The notes under the pieces were generated by a model. That model saw only the letters and a list, made by a program, of their open reading frames with translations. It had not been told where the DNA came from and did no database searches. DNA of 64,000 bases, taken from assembly GCF_003150675.1 (NCBI RefSeq), contig NZ_QGGB01000008.1, positions 300,092 to 364,091 on the forward strand, given 5' to 3'. A program made the translations under genes and the position numbers. The stretch is from Rhodohalobacter mucosus. Its GTDB lineage: Bacteria > Bacteroidota > Rhodothermia > Balneolales > Balneolaceae. Below, in pieces: positions 45,824 through 55,718 of the stretch; position 1 is the stretch's first letter; each line of letters starts with the position of its first letter.

Positions 45824-46723
45824 ATGAAAAATCGAATCACACTATTTACACTTCTACTTGGTTTTGGGCTCGCTGCATGCAGCACGGATTCAGGTAGTCC
45901 TGACTCACAACTGACACTGCAATTCATGGGTCTTGAAACCCTTCAGAATGGGTTTCATTATGAAGGCTGGCTGATTTTGGAAGATGGCCCAATCACAACC
46001 GGAAAGTTCAATGTAAACGAAAACGGCAGTATTGTGGATCTTGATGGAAATGATATTGCCAACGGTACATTTACGATAACCAATGATATCAGCTCAGCAA
46101 GTGCCTTTGTCCTGACCATTGAACCGGCCGGGGACATTGATGATATTCCGGCTGATACGCACCATCTTGCAGGTTCCATTTCTAATGGATCAGCGGTCTT
46201 AAATCTGGAGCACCCGGCCTCATTAGGTAGCAGTTTTAGCAGCTCTTCCGGCGAATACATACTTGCTACACCTACGGATGGTGTGAATGAAAATGAAAAC
46301 AGTGGTATTTGGTTTTTGAATCCTGGCAGCGGGTCTCCGATGGCCGGTCTTGATTTGCCTATTCTTCCGGAAGGCTGGAGATATGAGGGATGGGCCGTCT
46401 ATGATGGCATACCGATAACAACGGGTACATTTATCTCCACATCGGAGGCCGATGCTTTCGCTGAATTCAGCGGACCAGAAAATGGACCTCCGTTTCCCGG
46501 GGAAGATTTTCTGATGAATGCACCCGATGGCGTGATGTTTCCCATTGACCTGGCCGGTGGTACAGCCGTCATATCCATTGAACCGTTTCCTGATGACAGT
46601 CCCGCACCGTTTGCTTTAAAACCGCTTGTGGGTATGATTCCTGAAAATGCCACGGATCGGATGGTTTATACGCTGAACAACAACTCAGGCAGTTTCCCTG
46701 AAGGAACCCTCAGAATCAATTGA
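45824..46723 (+). CDS. lipoprotein with two anti-sigma-factor (RskA-like) repeats
   Basis: 299 aa. Lipobox LAAC (LLLGFGLAACSTDSG). Two similar ~125-residue units: LQNGFHYEGWLILEDGPITT with FNVNENGSIVDL, and LPEGWRYEGWAVYDGIPITT with FISTSEADAFAEF. The 'YEGW-x-x-x-DGxPI-x-T-G-x-F' motif recalls the extracytoplasmic domain of RskA-type anti-sigma factors. No transmembrane helix or sigma-binding domain, so this is a stand-alone version. It follows the two-component genes by about 100 bp and may belong to the same response. A rho-independent terminator lies just after. Confidence 0.7.
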   Translation: MKNRITLFTLLLGFGLAACSTDSGSPDSQLTLQFMGLETLQNGFHYEGWLILEDGPITTGKFNVNENGSIVDLDGNDIANGTFTITNDISSASAFVLTIEPAGDIDDIPADTHHLAGSISNGSAVLNLEHPASLGSSFSSSSGEYILATPTDGVNENENSGIWFLNPGSGSPMAGLDLPILPEGWRYEGWAVYDGIPITTGTFISTSEADAFAEFSGPENGPPFPGEDFLMNAPDGVMFPIDLAGGTAVISIEPFPDDSPAPFALKPLVGMIPENATDRMVYTLNNNSGSFPEGTLRIN

Positions 46724-47227
46724 TTCTTTTATGCCCATTAAACAAAAGCCCGCTCTTTTAAGGAGGGGCTTTTTTTATGTGAGATAATTTAACGGCCATT
46801 GACTTCAAGCGGTTTCCTAACCAAGATAACCCGATATGTAGGTCAATTGTATCTCACCGTACGATGATGCCATCAAAAAATGACCCAGTAAATATCGCGT
46901 TATAAGCTATCCTCATCATGTAATTCGAAGACCGCACCGTGTGTTTGTATTCACCACATACCAGTCCAAAAAAAGACGATAGATGGAGTGACCTCAATAG
47001 CACCCTTTTTCCGGGCAACACATTGACGCAGCATCATATCCATTACCGGATGGCCTCTCAATTTATTACGATTCCAGGCAACAGTCACCGAAAGTTGCTG
47101 ATACTCCGATAAACCGGTGCTATTAAAAGTAAGGAGTTATACCCGGCTATGGACCCAAGCGTTAATTTCAACCTCTATTTAATCAGGCAGCCAAATCGCG
47201 AGAAAGCCATTCCAGTTGGGGGTTCAT
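46724..47227. other. intergenic region with terminator
   Basis: 504 bp between convergent genes. Besides the terminator listed next, I see no gene. Short C/A-rich stretches around 47050-47090 have no recognisable features. Confidence 0.5.
46745..46777 (+). terminator. rho-independent terminator after lipoprotein gene
   Basis: Stem AGCCC-(G)-CTC / GAG-GGGCT with loop TTTTAAG, then a run of seven or more T. It lies 20-50 bp after the lipoprotein stop. Confidence 0.85.
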
Positions 47228-48067
47228 TTACGGATCGATGCTCCTGTTCCGGAAACACTCATAATAAATGCCTTCATGATGCATAAAGGTACTATCCTTT
47301 CTGTTCAGGTCGAGCTGCCCGCCTTCAAAGTTGGTGGCGCGGCAGCCGAGTTCGTGAAACAGACAGGCTGTTGAGGCAAAATCCCAGAGGCTTCCGCCCC
47401 CGGTTTCTTTTTTGGGGTGTTTGATCATGCAGGAGGGAGGGTTTTTCAGCACATTGATGGCATTCAGAACCGACCCGCCGCCCTGTATCACCCTCATACC
47501 GGACACTCCAAGCTCTTCCACTTTCTCTTGCAGCAGTTGCTTCAGATCGTCCGGACGGGAGGTATTCTCCAAGGGTTTATCCGTAACGTGGGTAAGATGA
47601 TCATTCGGTGCCGGAAACTCCCACGGCTTGTCATTTCTATACACCCCGTGACCTTTCGCACCATGATATAGTGTTTCGGTACTGGGATCGTAGATGACCC
47701 CGATCACCGGCTCTCCCTCTCTGCTGACCAACGCAATGGAAACCGAAAATCCCGGCTCTTTTTTTATAAAAGACAGGGTTCCGTCTATCGGATCCACACA
47801 CCAAAAATACTCTTTCTCAAAGCGGCTGCCGTCGTCTTCGGTTTCTTCTGTTAAAAGGGCCAGGTCATATTCTTTGCAGGCGGGAAGCAGGTAAGAAAGG
47901 ATCATCTCTTCACACTCCTTGTCCACTTTGGTGACCACCTGGGAGGCATAATTGGTGCCCCCTTCTTTTTCTTCAATAGGGATTTCCTCCTCCATGTAGG
48001 ACCTGATGATTTGTCCTGCAGCAAAAGCAGCATCGATGGCGGTATCTTTAAGGGGCAGTAGGTTCAT
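47228..48067 (-). CDS. inositol-monophosphatase-family phosphatase (CysQ-like)
   Basis: 279 aa. Metal-site motifs: EETEDDG (Glu of LLTEETE), [15 protein letters not shown] (DPIDGT) and [19 protein letters not shown] (WDxAx-type). The family includes 3'(2'),5'-bisphosphate nucleotidases, inositol and fructose phosphatases; the [13 protein letters not shown] style fits CysQ-like nucleotidases that clear PAP. It overlaps the upstream kinase-like gene by 20 bp, suggesting related jobs. Confidence 0.88.
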   Translation of the reverse strand: MNLLPLKDTAIDAAFAAGQIIRSYMEEEIPIEEKEGGTNYASQVVTKVDKECEEMILSYLLPACKEYDLALLTEETEDDGSRFEKEYFWCVDPIDGTLSFIKKEPGFSVSIALVSREGEPVIGVIYDPSTETLYHGAKGHGVYRNDKPWEFPAPNDHLTHVTDKPLENTSRPDDLKQLLQEKVEELGVSGMRVIQGGGSVLNAINVLKNPPSCMIKHPKKETGGGSLWDFASTACLFHELGCRATNFEGGQLDLNRKDSTFMHHEGIYYECFRNRSIDP

Positions 48068-49016
48068 TTAAAAGTTCACTTATGACTTCTTCGGTTACTC
48101 GTTCGCTGTAGCTGTTGATTTTCCAGTGACCTGGACTCCAGCCCTTTAAAAACCGATGGAAGTCGGCCCATGCCACCCGGTACAGTGACCGCCATTCGGC
48201 TTCAATAGCCTTTTTTCTGCCTCGGGTTGCCCGTTGGAGGTGTTTGAAATACGTATCCAGCACCTGCTGTTCCAGGGCTTCGCACTCCTCCTCATCCAGG
48301 CAACTCCCGATAAAATAAGCCACATCTTTCATGCCGCATCCGCCGCCTGCATACTGGAAATCCACCGCTGCCACGTCACCCTGTTCTGAAAAACAGAAAT
48401 TGGCCAGCTTGGCGTCGCCGTGAACAAAGGTTTTATAGGTACAGGACCTCAGTTTTTGATCAATGAGAGGCGCAGCTTCTTTCAGTCGCTTATCGCTCAG
48501 AACTTTGTATTCCTGCGGACGTGTTTCCAGGTGCCAGTAGGTTCCCTGTTCCCATAAACCATCAGGAGTCTGTCCTAAAAACCCCGAGTGAAAATCAGCC
48601 AGCCATTTCAGAACACGGTCGATTTCTTTCCAGCCCACCTCAGATTTGCGCAGAGGATATCCGGATACATTCAGGTCTTCAAGTACAATCAGCACGTCGT
48701 CGCCGTGGTGATCCACTGCCAGGCAACGGGGGACTCGCGCCGTACTTTCGGAGCTGTAACGCTCATACCAGTGGGTTTCCACTTTGTAGGATCTTAGCTT
48801 GCGCCGGTGACCGATATCCGTATTCCAGCCTCTGGGATGCTGTTTTGTTTCGTTCGTCTGGATATGCTTAACTACCACACTTCCGGTCTGGCCGCCTGCA
48901 ACTCGCACACGGAGGATCTTGCCGTAGCCGCTCCAAAGTTCCTGCAACATCTGCTGATCCGTTATAGAATCAGCTCCGGCGCTCTCCAGGATGACAGTTT
49001 TAAATCTTTCATTCAT
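48048..49016 (-). CDS. APH/ecdysteroid-kinase-like phosphotransferase
   Basis: 322 aa from ATG 49016-49014 ([14 protein letters not shown]); a TTG six codons upstream is less likely. Kinase fold: [20 protein letters not shown] (ATP lobe), [16 protein letters not shown], catalytic loop [16 protein letters not shown] (HGD...N) and metal Asp in [20 protein letters not shown]. This matches the EcKL/choline-kinase-like branch. Substrate unknown. It precedes and overlaps the phosphatase gene by 20 bp; a sugar- or polyol-phosphate cycle could be shared. Confidence 0.82.
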   Translation of the reverse strand: MNERFKTVILESAGADSITDQQMLQELWSGYGKILRVRVAGGQTGSVVVKHIQTNETKQHPRGWNTDIGHRRKLRSYKVETHWYERYSSESTARVPRCLAVDHHGDDVLIVLEDLNVSGYPLRKSEVGWKEIDRVLKWLADFHSGFLGQTPDGLWEQGTYWHLETRPQEYKVLSDKRLKEAAPLIDQKLRSCTYKTFVHGDAKLANFCFSEQGDVAAVDFQYAGGGCGMKDVAYFIGSCLDEEECEALEQQVLDTYFKHLQRATRGRKKAIEAEWRSLYRVAWADFHRFLKGWSPGHWKINSYSERVTEEVISELLNEPTAP

Positions 49017-49118
49017 TGACGGCAAAGATAGCAAAGATCCGGCACTGCTATGCGTACGAATTCGGCCGGCAGGAAAGTCAGGCCGGCGATAATACCCTTT
49101 TTTTCAAGCCAGTTTCTT

Positions 49119-51146
49119 TTAGATTGACGAAAACTTTTTATGTGCAGCTTGTATAGCCTCGTCCGGACCCACAAATACCACGTGGTCACCGGCTCTGATC
49201 TCGGTATTTCCGCGGGGTACTTCAAACTTTTCATCGCGAATAACCGCAGCTACCACGCACTGGCCGGGGATATCGATATCCTTGATCAGTTTGCCAACCA
49301 CAGATGCATTCTCCTGGATTTTCATGTCGATGAGGCTTGCTATACCGCTTTCAATTTCAAATAGATCAGCGATATTGGGCCGGTCCAGGTGATTTTCTAC
49401 CATGGCGGCGGTGGCATAAGGTGCACTGATACATACTATCCCGCTATCTTCCAGCAGCGTGATATAAGACGGGTCTCTGGCTATGGCGATCACATGCTTG
49501 ATTCCAAGACGTTTTGCCTGCAGGGCTACAATAGAATTGCGCTCATCATCATTGGTGGCCGCTATGGCTACATCCATCTTATGAGGTTCAACCTGTTCAA
49601 GAAGCTCCTGTTTGGTGCCATCACCCTGAAAAATGGGGACATTATACCGCTGGCCCAGCCTGTCACAGCGCTCACTGTCTTGTTCAATAAACGTGATTTT
49701 ATACTCTGATGAACGAAATACCATTCTGAATTCATCCTGTTTGAGCAACCGGTCGGCAATGTTACTGCCAAGATTACCTCCGCCAACAATCAGTACATTC
49801 ATATAAGGCCTCCAATAAGCTTGTAATTTAATTTTTAAACGTTTGAGAACTTCCGGGAATCCACGCAGATCGGCGCGGTTGGCCGGTTGAAATAAATAAA
49901 GAATACCTCCCATAAGCGTCAGTCCTCCACCAAGCATTAAACTTAGCGGCTCGAGGGTAGGTACAAAGAACCAGCAGGAAATGATACCCATTATGGGCAC
50001 AGCCGGATATAAAATAATTTTAAAAGGCCGCCGGAGATTCGGCATTTTTTGATGCAGGGCTATCACCGCATAATTAACGATACCTATGGCTATCAGGTAA
50101 CCGAAACTACTGGCCGATGCCAGCAGACTTACGATACCGGTAGCCCCGAGAATGGTTACGAGCACCGCACATGCGATCAGTGCAATATGAGGGGTTTTAT
50201 ATTTTATGTGAAGCTTTGCAAAATAGGATGGAAAATATCCGTCACGCCCCAGGGCAAATAGAACCCTGGCTCCGGCACCCAGGGTTACACTAAAGGCAGA
50301 GAGACTGGCCATGATCGTAGCAATAATACCGGCCCATCGTCCCCAGGGCCCAAACAGGAAGTCGGAAACAAATATAAAGGGAGTGCTGGTCTCGGCCAGA
50401 TCGGTATAGTTTACCACTCCCATCATTACCCAGAGCAGCAATACATAAATGGCGATGCCGGTCAGCAAAGTGATAAGAATGGCGCGCGGAATATTCTTTG
50501 CGGGTTCGATGATCTCTTCAGCTGCAACGGTAATAAGATCAAACCCTACATAGGAGATATAAATAAGCCCCATTGTGGGTATCAGAGGACCATAGCCCAT
50601 AGGAGCCAACGGTTCCAGATTAGCAGGCTCAACATAAAAAGCACCGAGTACTCCCACACCGATCAATACAACCAATTCCACAATATTCATGATGGTGATC
50701 ACAAACAGCGCTTCGGCCTGTCCCCGGAGGTTGGTCAGGGTAAAAACCAGGGTAGTGGCTAAAACAATCAGGATTACGCTTATATCCGGGAAGAAATAAT
50801 TCTGCAGGGTGTAAGCGAAGATAACGGCATAGAGTGAGCAGGCAAGGGTATTTCCAATCCAGAAGAACCAACCGGTCAGAAAAGCTACGGGCCGGGGGAG
50901 GGTGCGGTTGGTAAATGAATACCCGCCTCCTGCCAGCGGTATGGCGGCACCGAGTTCACTATAGCTGAGCGCTGTGAAGAGGGTGAGTAAACCCATAAGC
51001 AGATAGGCCAGGATACCGAGTGGTCCGGCTGTACCGGCAACCACACTTGGAAGAGCAAAAATACCGGGACCCATCATGGCCCCGATTCCAATCATCACGG
51101 CCATGAACAGACCAACATTCCTCTTAAATCCAGATTGTTCTGACAT
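49119..51146 (-). CDS. APC amino-acid permease fused to RCK/TrkA regulatory domains
   Basis: 675 aa. Residues 1-430 carry twelve helices of an APC permease (IGAMMGPGIFALPSVVAGTA, the helix-1 substrate site; then SYSELGAAIPLAGGGYSFTN). From about 449 an RCK N-terminal Rossmann domain starts (MNVLIVGGGNLGSNIADRLL, GDGTKQELLEQ, AIAATNDDERNSIVAL), and 590-675 is an RCK-C domain (QENASVVGKLIKDIDIPGQ, EVPRGNTEIRAGDHVVFVGP). The Trk/Ktr-type NAD(H)- or nucleotide-binding domains therefore regulate an amino acid carrier within one chain. It may import a solute whose flux is tied to K+ or nucleotide state. Confidence 0.9.
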   Translation of the reverse strand: MSEQSGFKRNVGLFMAVMIGIGAMMGPGIFALPSVVAGTAGPLGILAYLLMGLLTLFTALSYSELGAAIPLAGGGYSFTNRTLPRPVAFLTGWFFWIGNTLACSLYAVIFAYTLQNYFFPDISVILIVLATTLVFTLTNLRGQAEALFVITIMNIVELVVLIGVGVLGAFYVEPANLEPLAPMGYGPLIPTMGLIYISYVGFDLITVAAEEIIEPAKNIPRAILITLLTGIAIYVLLLWVMMGVVNYTDLAETSTPFIFVSDFLFGPWGRWAGIIATIMASLSAFSVTLGAGARVLFALGRDGYFPSYFAKLHIKYKTPHIALIACAVLVTILGATGIVSLLASASSFGYLIAIGIVNYAVIALHQKMPNLRRPFKIILYPAVPIMGIISCWFFVPTLEPLSLMLGGGLTLMGGILYLFQPANRADLRGFPEVLKRLKIKLQAYWRPYMNVLIVGGGNLGSNIADRLLKQDEFRMVFRSSEYKITFIEQDSERCDRLGQRYNVPIFQGDGTKQELLEQVEPHKMDVAIAATNDDERNSIVALQAKRLGIKHVIAIARDPSYITLLEDSGIVCISAPYATAAMVENHLDRPNIADLFEIESGIASLIDMKIQENASVVGKLIKDIDIPGQCVVAAVIRDEKFEVPRGNTEIRAGDHVVFVGPDEAIQAAHKKFSSI

Positions 51147-51417
51147 CAGGTAATTTGTTGCTACTGTTTGTAAGCGTTCATTCTGAATAATTCTTGGTTT
51201 AAAGCCCTGATGCGCATGACTTTGCCATCATGAGTCCAATTTGGACGGTCGCCAAAAAAATGACAAGAGTTAAAAGGGGAAAAATCATCTGTTGGTTTCC
51301 CGCTTTTTTGAGCCCGTTTCCGTTTTAACATTACCCTGTCCCAATACGCATACCGCTTTTAGTAAGTAACATAGTAGAAGTAGTGGAGATAGTCTCATAG
51401 TAAGCACTTTTATCCCG

Positions 51418-52263
51418 TCAGATAGCAGAAAACTCCTCAAAGAATGCATTTGAATCTTCCAGATCGTTGAACCCGAATATCCAGCAGGTTTCGGATGTGT
51501 CGGAGAAATCAAGCCCTCCCTTCATGATGGATTCATTCAGATAGCGATCCTCCACTCCGTTGTATGTATCGGCTATTTCAATTGCCTTTTCCCAGATGGA
51601 TATCAGCCGCGGATCCTGTATGCTTTCCCTCCAATCGATGACGTCATCACTGCGAAATCCCGGTGTACCGTTGCCAACAGTATTTCCGTCCTGAATTCTA
51701 TGATAGGATGCAGCATCCCTGACAAAGGCAAGATCTTCAGCGGTTGTCACCTCCTCATTCCAGTCGGCATGCTGAACAATATGCACAGCGTTTTTGATGT
51801 CTGTATCCGGCAGGCGATTTCGCATCTCCCGGACCACGTCAGCAGAAAAGTCCGATTGTCCGCCTTCAGCGATCCAGATTTTTCCGCCATTCTGAATCAC
51901 GTTGGCAGCAAGAGCACTGACTTCGTCTAGGGCTTGGTCGAAATCGGTATGAGCATCCGACCAACTTTCTCCAAAGGCCAGTTCAAAAAGATCATTGGCG
52001 GGTACATATTCGCCACCCTGGATTCCATAGGCTCCCGTAACGGCATGATATCTTACATTCTCAAAACGTTCATCGGCAAGCATCGTTGCCACGGCAGCTA
52101 CAGAATGTGCGTCATCCACATCGGTTTTCAGGTCAAAATGAGCGAAGTAGAGATCCGTTTCTATGTTGAATTTGCCTAAATAATCTGAGTCAGCCGGGGC
52201 TTTATCTCCACATGAGCAAAGAAATGCAATCAGGAGTATGCCCGGTATTACTTTTTTTCTCAT
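51418..52263 (-). CDS. lipoprotein with nucleoside-hydrolase-like domain
   Basis: 281 aa. Lipobox FLCSC (LLIAFLCSCGDKAPAD). The mature part contains FDLKTDVDDAHSVAAVATML, comparable to the DxDDxxA calcium/ribose site of nucleoside hydrolases and DUF1593 proteins, then GGKIWIAEGGQSDFSADVVR and VHIVQHADWNEEVTT. Not all nucleoside hydrolase ligands can be seen, so enzyme activity is uncertain. Membrane-anchored. Confidence 0.6.
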   Translation of the reverse strand: MRKKVIPGILLIAFLCSCGDKAPADSDYLGKFNIETDLYFAHFDLKTDVDDAHSVAAVATMLADERFENVRYHAVTGAYGIQGGEYVPANDLFELAFGESWSDAHTDFDQALDEVSALAANVIQNGGKIWIAEGGQSDFSADVVREMRNRLPDTDIKNAVHIVQHADWNEEVTTAEDLAFVRDAASYHRIQDGNTVGNGTPGFRSDDVIDWRESIQDPRLISIWEKAIEIADTYNGVEDRYLNESIMKGGLDFSDTSETCWIFGFNDLEDSNAFFEEFSAI

Positions 52264-52280
52264 CTGCCTAATCTTTTAGT

Positions 52281-52784
52281 TCAGGTTTCCGAACCAGAAT
52301 TCTCAGAAATGATCTGATCGAAACGTATCCGGAAGGGTTCATCGTAGATAAACTTCCAGTTATTCCATACACGTATATAGATTTTGTTTGATGCCACTAA
52401 TTGCATTTCCCTTAAGACGGGGTTCCACTGTTCCTCATCTAATGTGCCAATTCGATGATGATAATACGCATTCGACCAGGTATGCATAAGTGTTCTGATA
52501 AAACCGCTGACCAAACTTTGAGAAACCGGTGAAGCGTTCTCGAATCCATTCGTTCGGACGTCCAGCCAGGCTTTTGCCAAATCAGGATTGGAAGCCTCGA
52601 TCAGGTTGAGCTGTACCCAGGAATCCTTGAGCTGAGCTACCGTAGAAGCTTTGGTTGCAATGGTTCCCTGTCTAACCTGAAGTCCAACAAAGATGAGTGA
52701 ACCGACAATTGCTATCAGGCCGATTGCATCGAAAATGGTCTTCTTCTCTATTTTCAAATATACACCCCGGGATTTTGTTTTCAC
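52281..52784 (-). CDS. single-helix membrane protein, unknown function
   Basis: 167 aa. An N-terminal anchor (IFDAIGLIAIVGSLIFVGLQ) is followed by a helical domain: TKASTVAQLKDSWVQLNLIE, FIRTLMHTWSNAYYHHRIGT and WNPVLREMQLVASNKIYIRV. The pattern recurs in uncharacterised proteins of marine bacteria, but I cannot name a domain. Single gene next to the start of the cassette array, 17 bp upstream of the nucleoside-hydrolase-like gene. Confidence 0.6.
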   Translation of the reverse strand: MKTKSRGVYLKIEKKTIFDAIGLIAIVGSLIFVGLQVRQGTIATKASTVAQLKDSWVQLNLIEASNPDLAKAWLDVRTNGFENASPVSQSLVSGFIRTLMHTWSNAYYHHRIGTLDEEQWNPVLREMQLVASNKIYIRVWNNWKFIYDEPFRIRFDQIISENSGSET

Positions 52785-53202
52785 TGAAGTAAATGAATAA
52801 ATACGTTCACTTCAATAAGGGAAAGTAAAGTTGGATACTCATCATCAGAATATTCCAAGTGGGCTGGTCATCTGTTGATTGGCTTCATATAGCGACACAG
52901 CGCACAACGGGCGTGTAAACAGTGCTATCTTAATTTTAAATGTGGTATTGAAATGTTAATCAAAATTAGCAGGCAACGGCCAGGCGGGTCCCATTTAATG
53001 CGCGTGTTATTTGGCCGAATGTTTCATTCTTAACATCGACCAGTATTTTCTGCTGGAGCCTTACTATTCTCTGATTTCCATGTCTCATCAAATAAGTTAG
53101 CGTCCTCCAAAATTAGCTGTGCGAGGAAGGGGATTTCTATCGGAAGCTTATATCAAGATGGTTTATAATTAGTCAGAGGAGTGAAGTGTGCTTTTCATTG
53201 AG
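52785..53202. other. non-coding stretch containing attC k
   Basis: 418 bp with the attC-like element at 52888-53012 and no gene. The 190 bp between the element and the stop at 53203 could hold a decayed cassette; nothing recognisable remains. Confidence 0.5.
52888..53012 (-). repeat. attC-like element k (degenerate)
   Basis: Begins ATAGCGACACAGCGCA and ends TTTAATGCGCGTGTTAT. The right half closely parallels element h (GGCAA..CCAGGCG..GTCCC.TTTAATGCGCG.GTTAT), which supports it as a relative. Confidence 0.5.
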
Positions 53203-53439
53203 TTAGGCTTTGCCGGAAGACGATTTCTTTTCATTATAGATACCAAGGGCCATTAGTATAATACCTGGCCAAAATGTGAGACCTGCCATCATTCCAAAAA
53301 CGATAGGATTGGGATTGGGATCAGCTGTAAATCCAAGATTCGCAGCTGCCATTGTCACAATAAGTGGCCCTGAACCTATGACCAGCATTATAAAACCGAT
53401 CAGGAATATTTTATTTTTAAATACCTGCTTGGTTGTCAT
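53203..53439 (-). CDS. two-helix membrane protein (cassette gene)
   Basis: 78 aa. A basic N-terminus (MTTKQVFKNK) is followed by two membrane helices (IFLIGFIMLVIGSGPLIVTM and VFGMMAGLTFWPGIILMALG) joined by FTADPNPNP, then a polar tail NEKKSSSGKA. No family recognised. It lies between attC-like elements k and l and is probably a cassette gene. Confidence 0.6.
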   Translation of the reverse strand: MTTKQVFKNKIFLIGFIMLVIGSGPLIVTMAAANLGFTADPNPNPIVFGMMAGLTFWPGIILMALGIYNEKKSSSGKA

Positions 53440-53830
53440 ACGCGTACCTTTAAATGATCAGAAAAACAGCAATGTTTAATATCATCATCGCTATTATCTG
53501 ATTTTTTAAGATTAAACGGAAATTGGTAAGCAGCTTATCTGTTACACTGGCATATTTTCATTGACTACACTTTCGCTTTAGCAAAAAATCTGATTTCCAT
53601 TAATAGCCGGCAATATAATGGTGAGTGATTTAACCGGTTTGGCCTGCCCGGTTTAAGTTGAAATTAAAGCTCGGAATTTATCTATTACCAACTATTTTTG
53701 AACTGCCAAAAAGTGGCCGGGACCGTTCAAAAACCGTTTGTTGGTGGGCCAGAGGTATTATGAAGGAACAATAGACTTTTTGAAAATTCGGGAATGAAGT
53801 GAAACCAAAAGTAATGCTTTGCGTTTGTTG
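53440..53830. other. non-coding stretch containing attC l
   Basis: 391 bp upstream of both the minus-strand two-helix gene and the plus-strand glycosyltransferase. It holds element l (53629-53745); otherwise A/T-rich with no gene. Confidence 0.5.
53629..53745. repeat. attC-like element l (uncertain)
   Basis: Starts TTTAACCGGTTTGGCCTGCC and ends CGTTCAAAAACCGTTTGTTGG. AAC and GTT ends and partly complementary arms are visible, but the pairing is poorer than in the other elements. Confidence 0.35.
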
Positions 53831-55336
53831 ATGGCTATAAGATTTAAAAAATATTTGCCGATCATAGGGGTGCTCGCACTTCTAAAACTTATCATTCATT
53901 GGTTCGGGAATCAAAATTATGGTTTTCATCGGGATGAACTTCTTCATCTATCCGTAAGCGAACACATGGCTTGGGGGTATTTTGAATTTCCTCCATTCAT
54001 TGCCTTGATTGGTAAATTATCCTACCTGCTTTTTGACTACTCCCTGGTTGGAACACGACTTTTTCCCATGCTTGCAGGAATTGGAATCCTCATCCTCTGT
54101 TGTTTAATAGCAAAAGAACTGGGCGGAAAATCAAAAGCTGTTTTGTTATCGGGTATTTGCATATTGGCGTTTGTACCCTTTTATCGAAATCATACTCTCT
54201 TTCAACCCGTTGCCTTTGATCAGTTTTTCTGGACAGCAGGATTTTATTTATTAATCAAATTCTTTAATAGCAAAAAGAAAGAGCACCTGCTTCTCATGGG
54301 GTTGATGGCAGGTTTAGGATTGATGAACAAATATACGATGCTGGTCTGGGGGTTAGGTCTCACCGTCGGACTCATATTCTATAAACGTGGTGAACTATAC
54401 AAATCAACATGGTTATACATTGCCGGGGGCATATCTTTTTTAGTGTTTTTACCAAACCTCATGTGGCAGATCCAACATGATATTCCATTTCTTCTGCATC
54501 TTGACGTATTGAACCAAAAGCAGCTTGCCAATATCAGTCCGTTTGAATTTGGCTTGGCACAACTCGAACTACCCTTAACTCTTGCCGTTAGTTTGATTGG
54601 GCTGTTCGCGCTCTTCCTGAATGAGAAGATGAAAAAATATCGAAGCGTAGGCGTAACCGTATCGGTGATTTTTATAACCATGTGGGTCATGAAGTCCAAG
54701 GCGTACTATTTCTTTGCGGCGTATCCTGTTCTGTTTGCAGCCGGTGCCGTTCAAATAGAAAAATGGTTCATTAACCGCCCGGGATGGAATTACGCAGTTG
54801 CTGCTGCTCTGTTTATCCCAGCCATTCCCTTTATTCCGCAGGCTACTCCGATCCTGCCTATAGAAACTTATGTTGAATACATGAACAAACAGGAAAATGA
54901 ACAAGGTCGCATTGAACTGACAGGCGATTATGCCGATATGTTTGGCTGGGAAGAACAAGTGGAATTGGTAGATAGTGTATATAAATCGCTGTTGAGCGAG
55001 TATAACCCGGAGGATATTGTAATATGGGCAGAAAATTATGGAGAAGCCGGTGCGGTTAAAATTCTAGGCGATAAATACGGGTTGCCTGATCCAATTAGCA
55101 GACATGGAAGCTTCTGGTTGTGGGGCTATGGAAATAAGGATGCTGAAGTCTGGATAAGTCTGGGAAATGAAAAAGGATCAGTCGGGCACGTATTTGAGGA
55201 GACGGAATTGGTGAAGATTATCACACATAAATACGCTATTGGAGAAGAAAATGGAATCCCGCTATATATATGTCGAAAACCTAAAGTAGATATTGAAGAG
55301 TGGTGGAGAAATTATGAGAGGAATGTTTTCGAGTGA
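53831..55336 (+). CDS. GT39-type glycosyltransferase (ArnT/PMT-like)
   Basis: 501 aa from ATG 53831; a TTG four codons upstream is in frame. About eleven membrane helices. The catalytic first loop reads NYGFHRDELLHLSVSEHMAW, with the Asp/Glu pair used by polyprenyl-phosphate-sugar transferases, and YFEFPPFIALIGKL follows. Residues after 380 form a soluble C-terminal domain (NEQGRIELTGDYADMFGWEE, EDIVIWAENYGEAGAVK). It attaches a sugar from a lipid carrier to an envelope acceptor. It is the only gene of this array region on the plus strand, between elements l and a. Confidence 0.85.
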   Translation: MAIRFKKYLPIIGVLALLKLIIHWFGNQNYGFHRDELLHLSVSEHMAWGYFEFPPFIALIGKLSYLLFDYSLVGTRLFPMLAGIGILILCCLIAKELGGKSKAVLLSGICILAFVPFYRNHTLFQPVAFDQFFWTAGFYLLIKFFNSKKKEHLLLMGLMAGLGLMNKYTMLVWGLGLTVGLIFYKRGELYKSTWLYIAGGISFLVFLPNLMWQIQHDIPFLLHLDVLNQKQLANISPFEFGLAQLELPLTLAVSLIGLFALFLNEKMKKYRSVGVTVSVIFITMWVMKSKAYYFFAAYPVLFAAGAVQIEKWFINRPGWNYAVAAALFIPAIPFIPQATPILPIETYVEYMNKQENEQGRIELTGDYADMFGWEEQVELVDSVYKSLLSEYNPEDIVIWAENYGEAGAVKILGDKYGLPDPISRHGSFWLWGYGNKDAEVWISLGNEKGSVGHVFEETELVKIITHKYAIGEENGIPLYICRKPKVDIEEWWRNYERNVFE

Positions 55337-55343
55337 AAAACTC

Positions 55344-55430
55344 GTTAACGGCTCAGCGTATAAGCGGCGAGTCGAGTAGTTTAAATTAGGGTTGCAAAGC
55401 CAAAACGAGTCCGCTTGGAAGCCATTCTAA
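55344..55430 (-). repeat. attC-like element a (right end eroded)
   Basis: Left arm GTTAACGGCTCAGCG then ATAAGCGGCGAGTCG; right arm AACGAGTCCGCTTGGAAGCC. The expected CGCTTGTTAT end is replaced by CATTCTAA, so this site may no longer recombine. Confidence 0.55.
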
Positions 55431-55485
55431 AGAAACCCGGCCAGTACGAAACTCTTTTAATGGACTTATTTTCGTTTACTAAAAC

Positions 55486-55683
55486 TTAATCGTGCAATTC
55501 CCGTTCAAAAATTACATTCAGTATGCCAAGATTCAGGTGTTTCGCTAAGGGGTAATGAATTTGAACCAATCGCCAACCATCTTCTCCTTCTTCATTTAAC
55601 ATCTTAATGAGTTCTGGCGCACCCGATTTTAACAGCTTCTCGTTATTTTTCATTTCTATGATCTTGTATTCATATTTCTTCAT
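55486..55683 (-). CDS. DUF4177-like small protein (cassette gene)
   Basis: 65 aa. KKYEYKIIEMKNNEKLLKSG, then LIKMLNEEGEDGWRLVQIHY and a C-terminal strand LNVIFERELHD. The 'EYK...LN-x-x-G-x-x-GW-x-L-V...RE' pattern is that of DUF4177. Function unknown. Flanked by attC-like elements a and b, so a cassette gene; note the small size and lack of a partner. Confidence 0.75.
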   Translation of the reverse strand: MKKYEYKIIEMKNNEKLLKSGAPELIKMLNEEGEDGWRLVQIHYPLAKHLNLGILNVIFERELHD

Positions 55684-55718
55684 AAGATGAAAAGTTGGTG
55701 ATTAGTTTATAAAAGTAC

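Noticed and set aside
49062..49085. GCCGGC...GCCGGC hairpin after the permease-RCK gene
   Set aside because: No U-run follows the stem on the relevant strand; only 6 bp of pairing; not called as a terminator.
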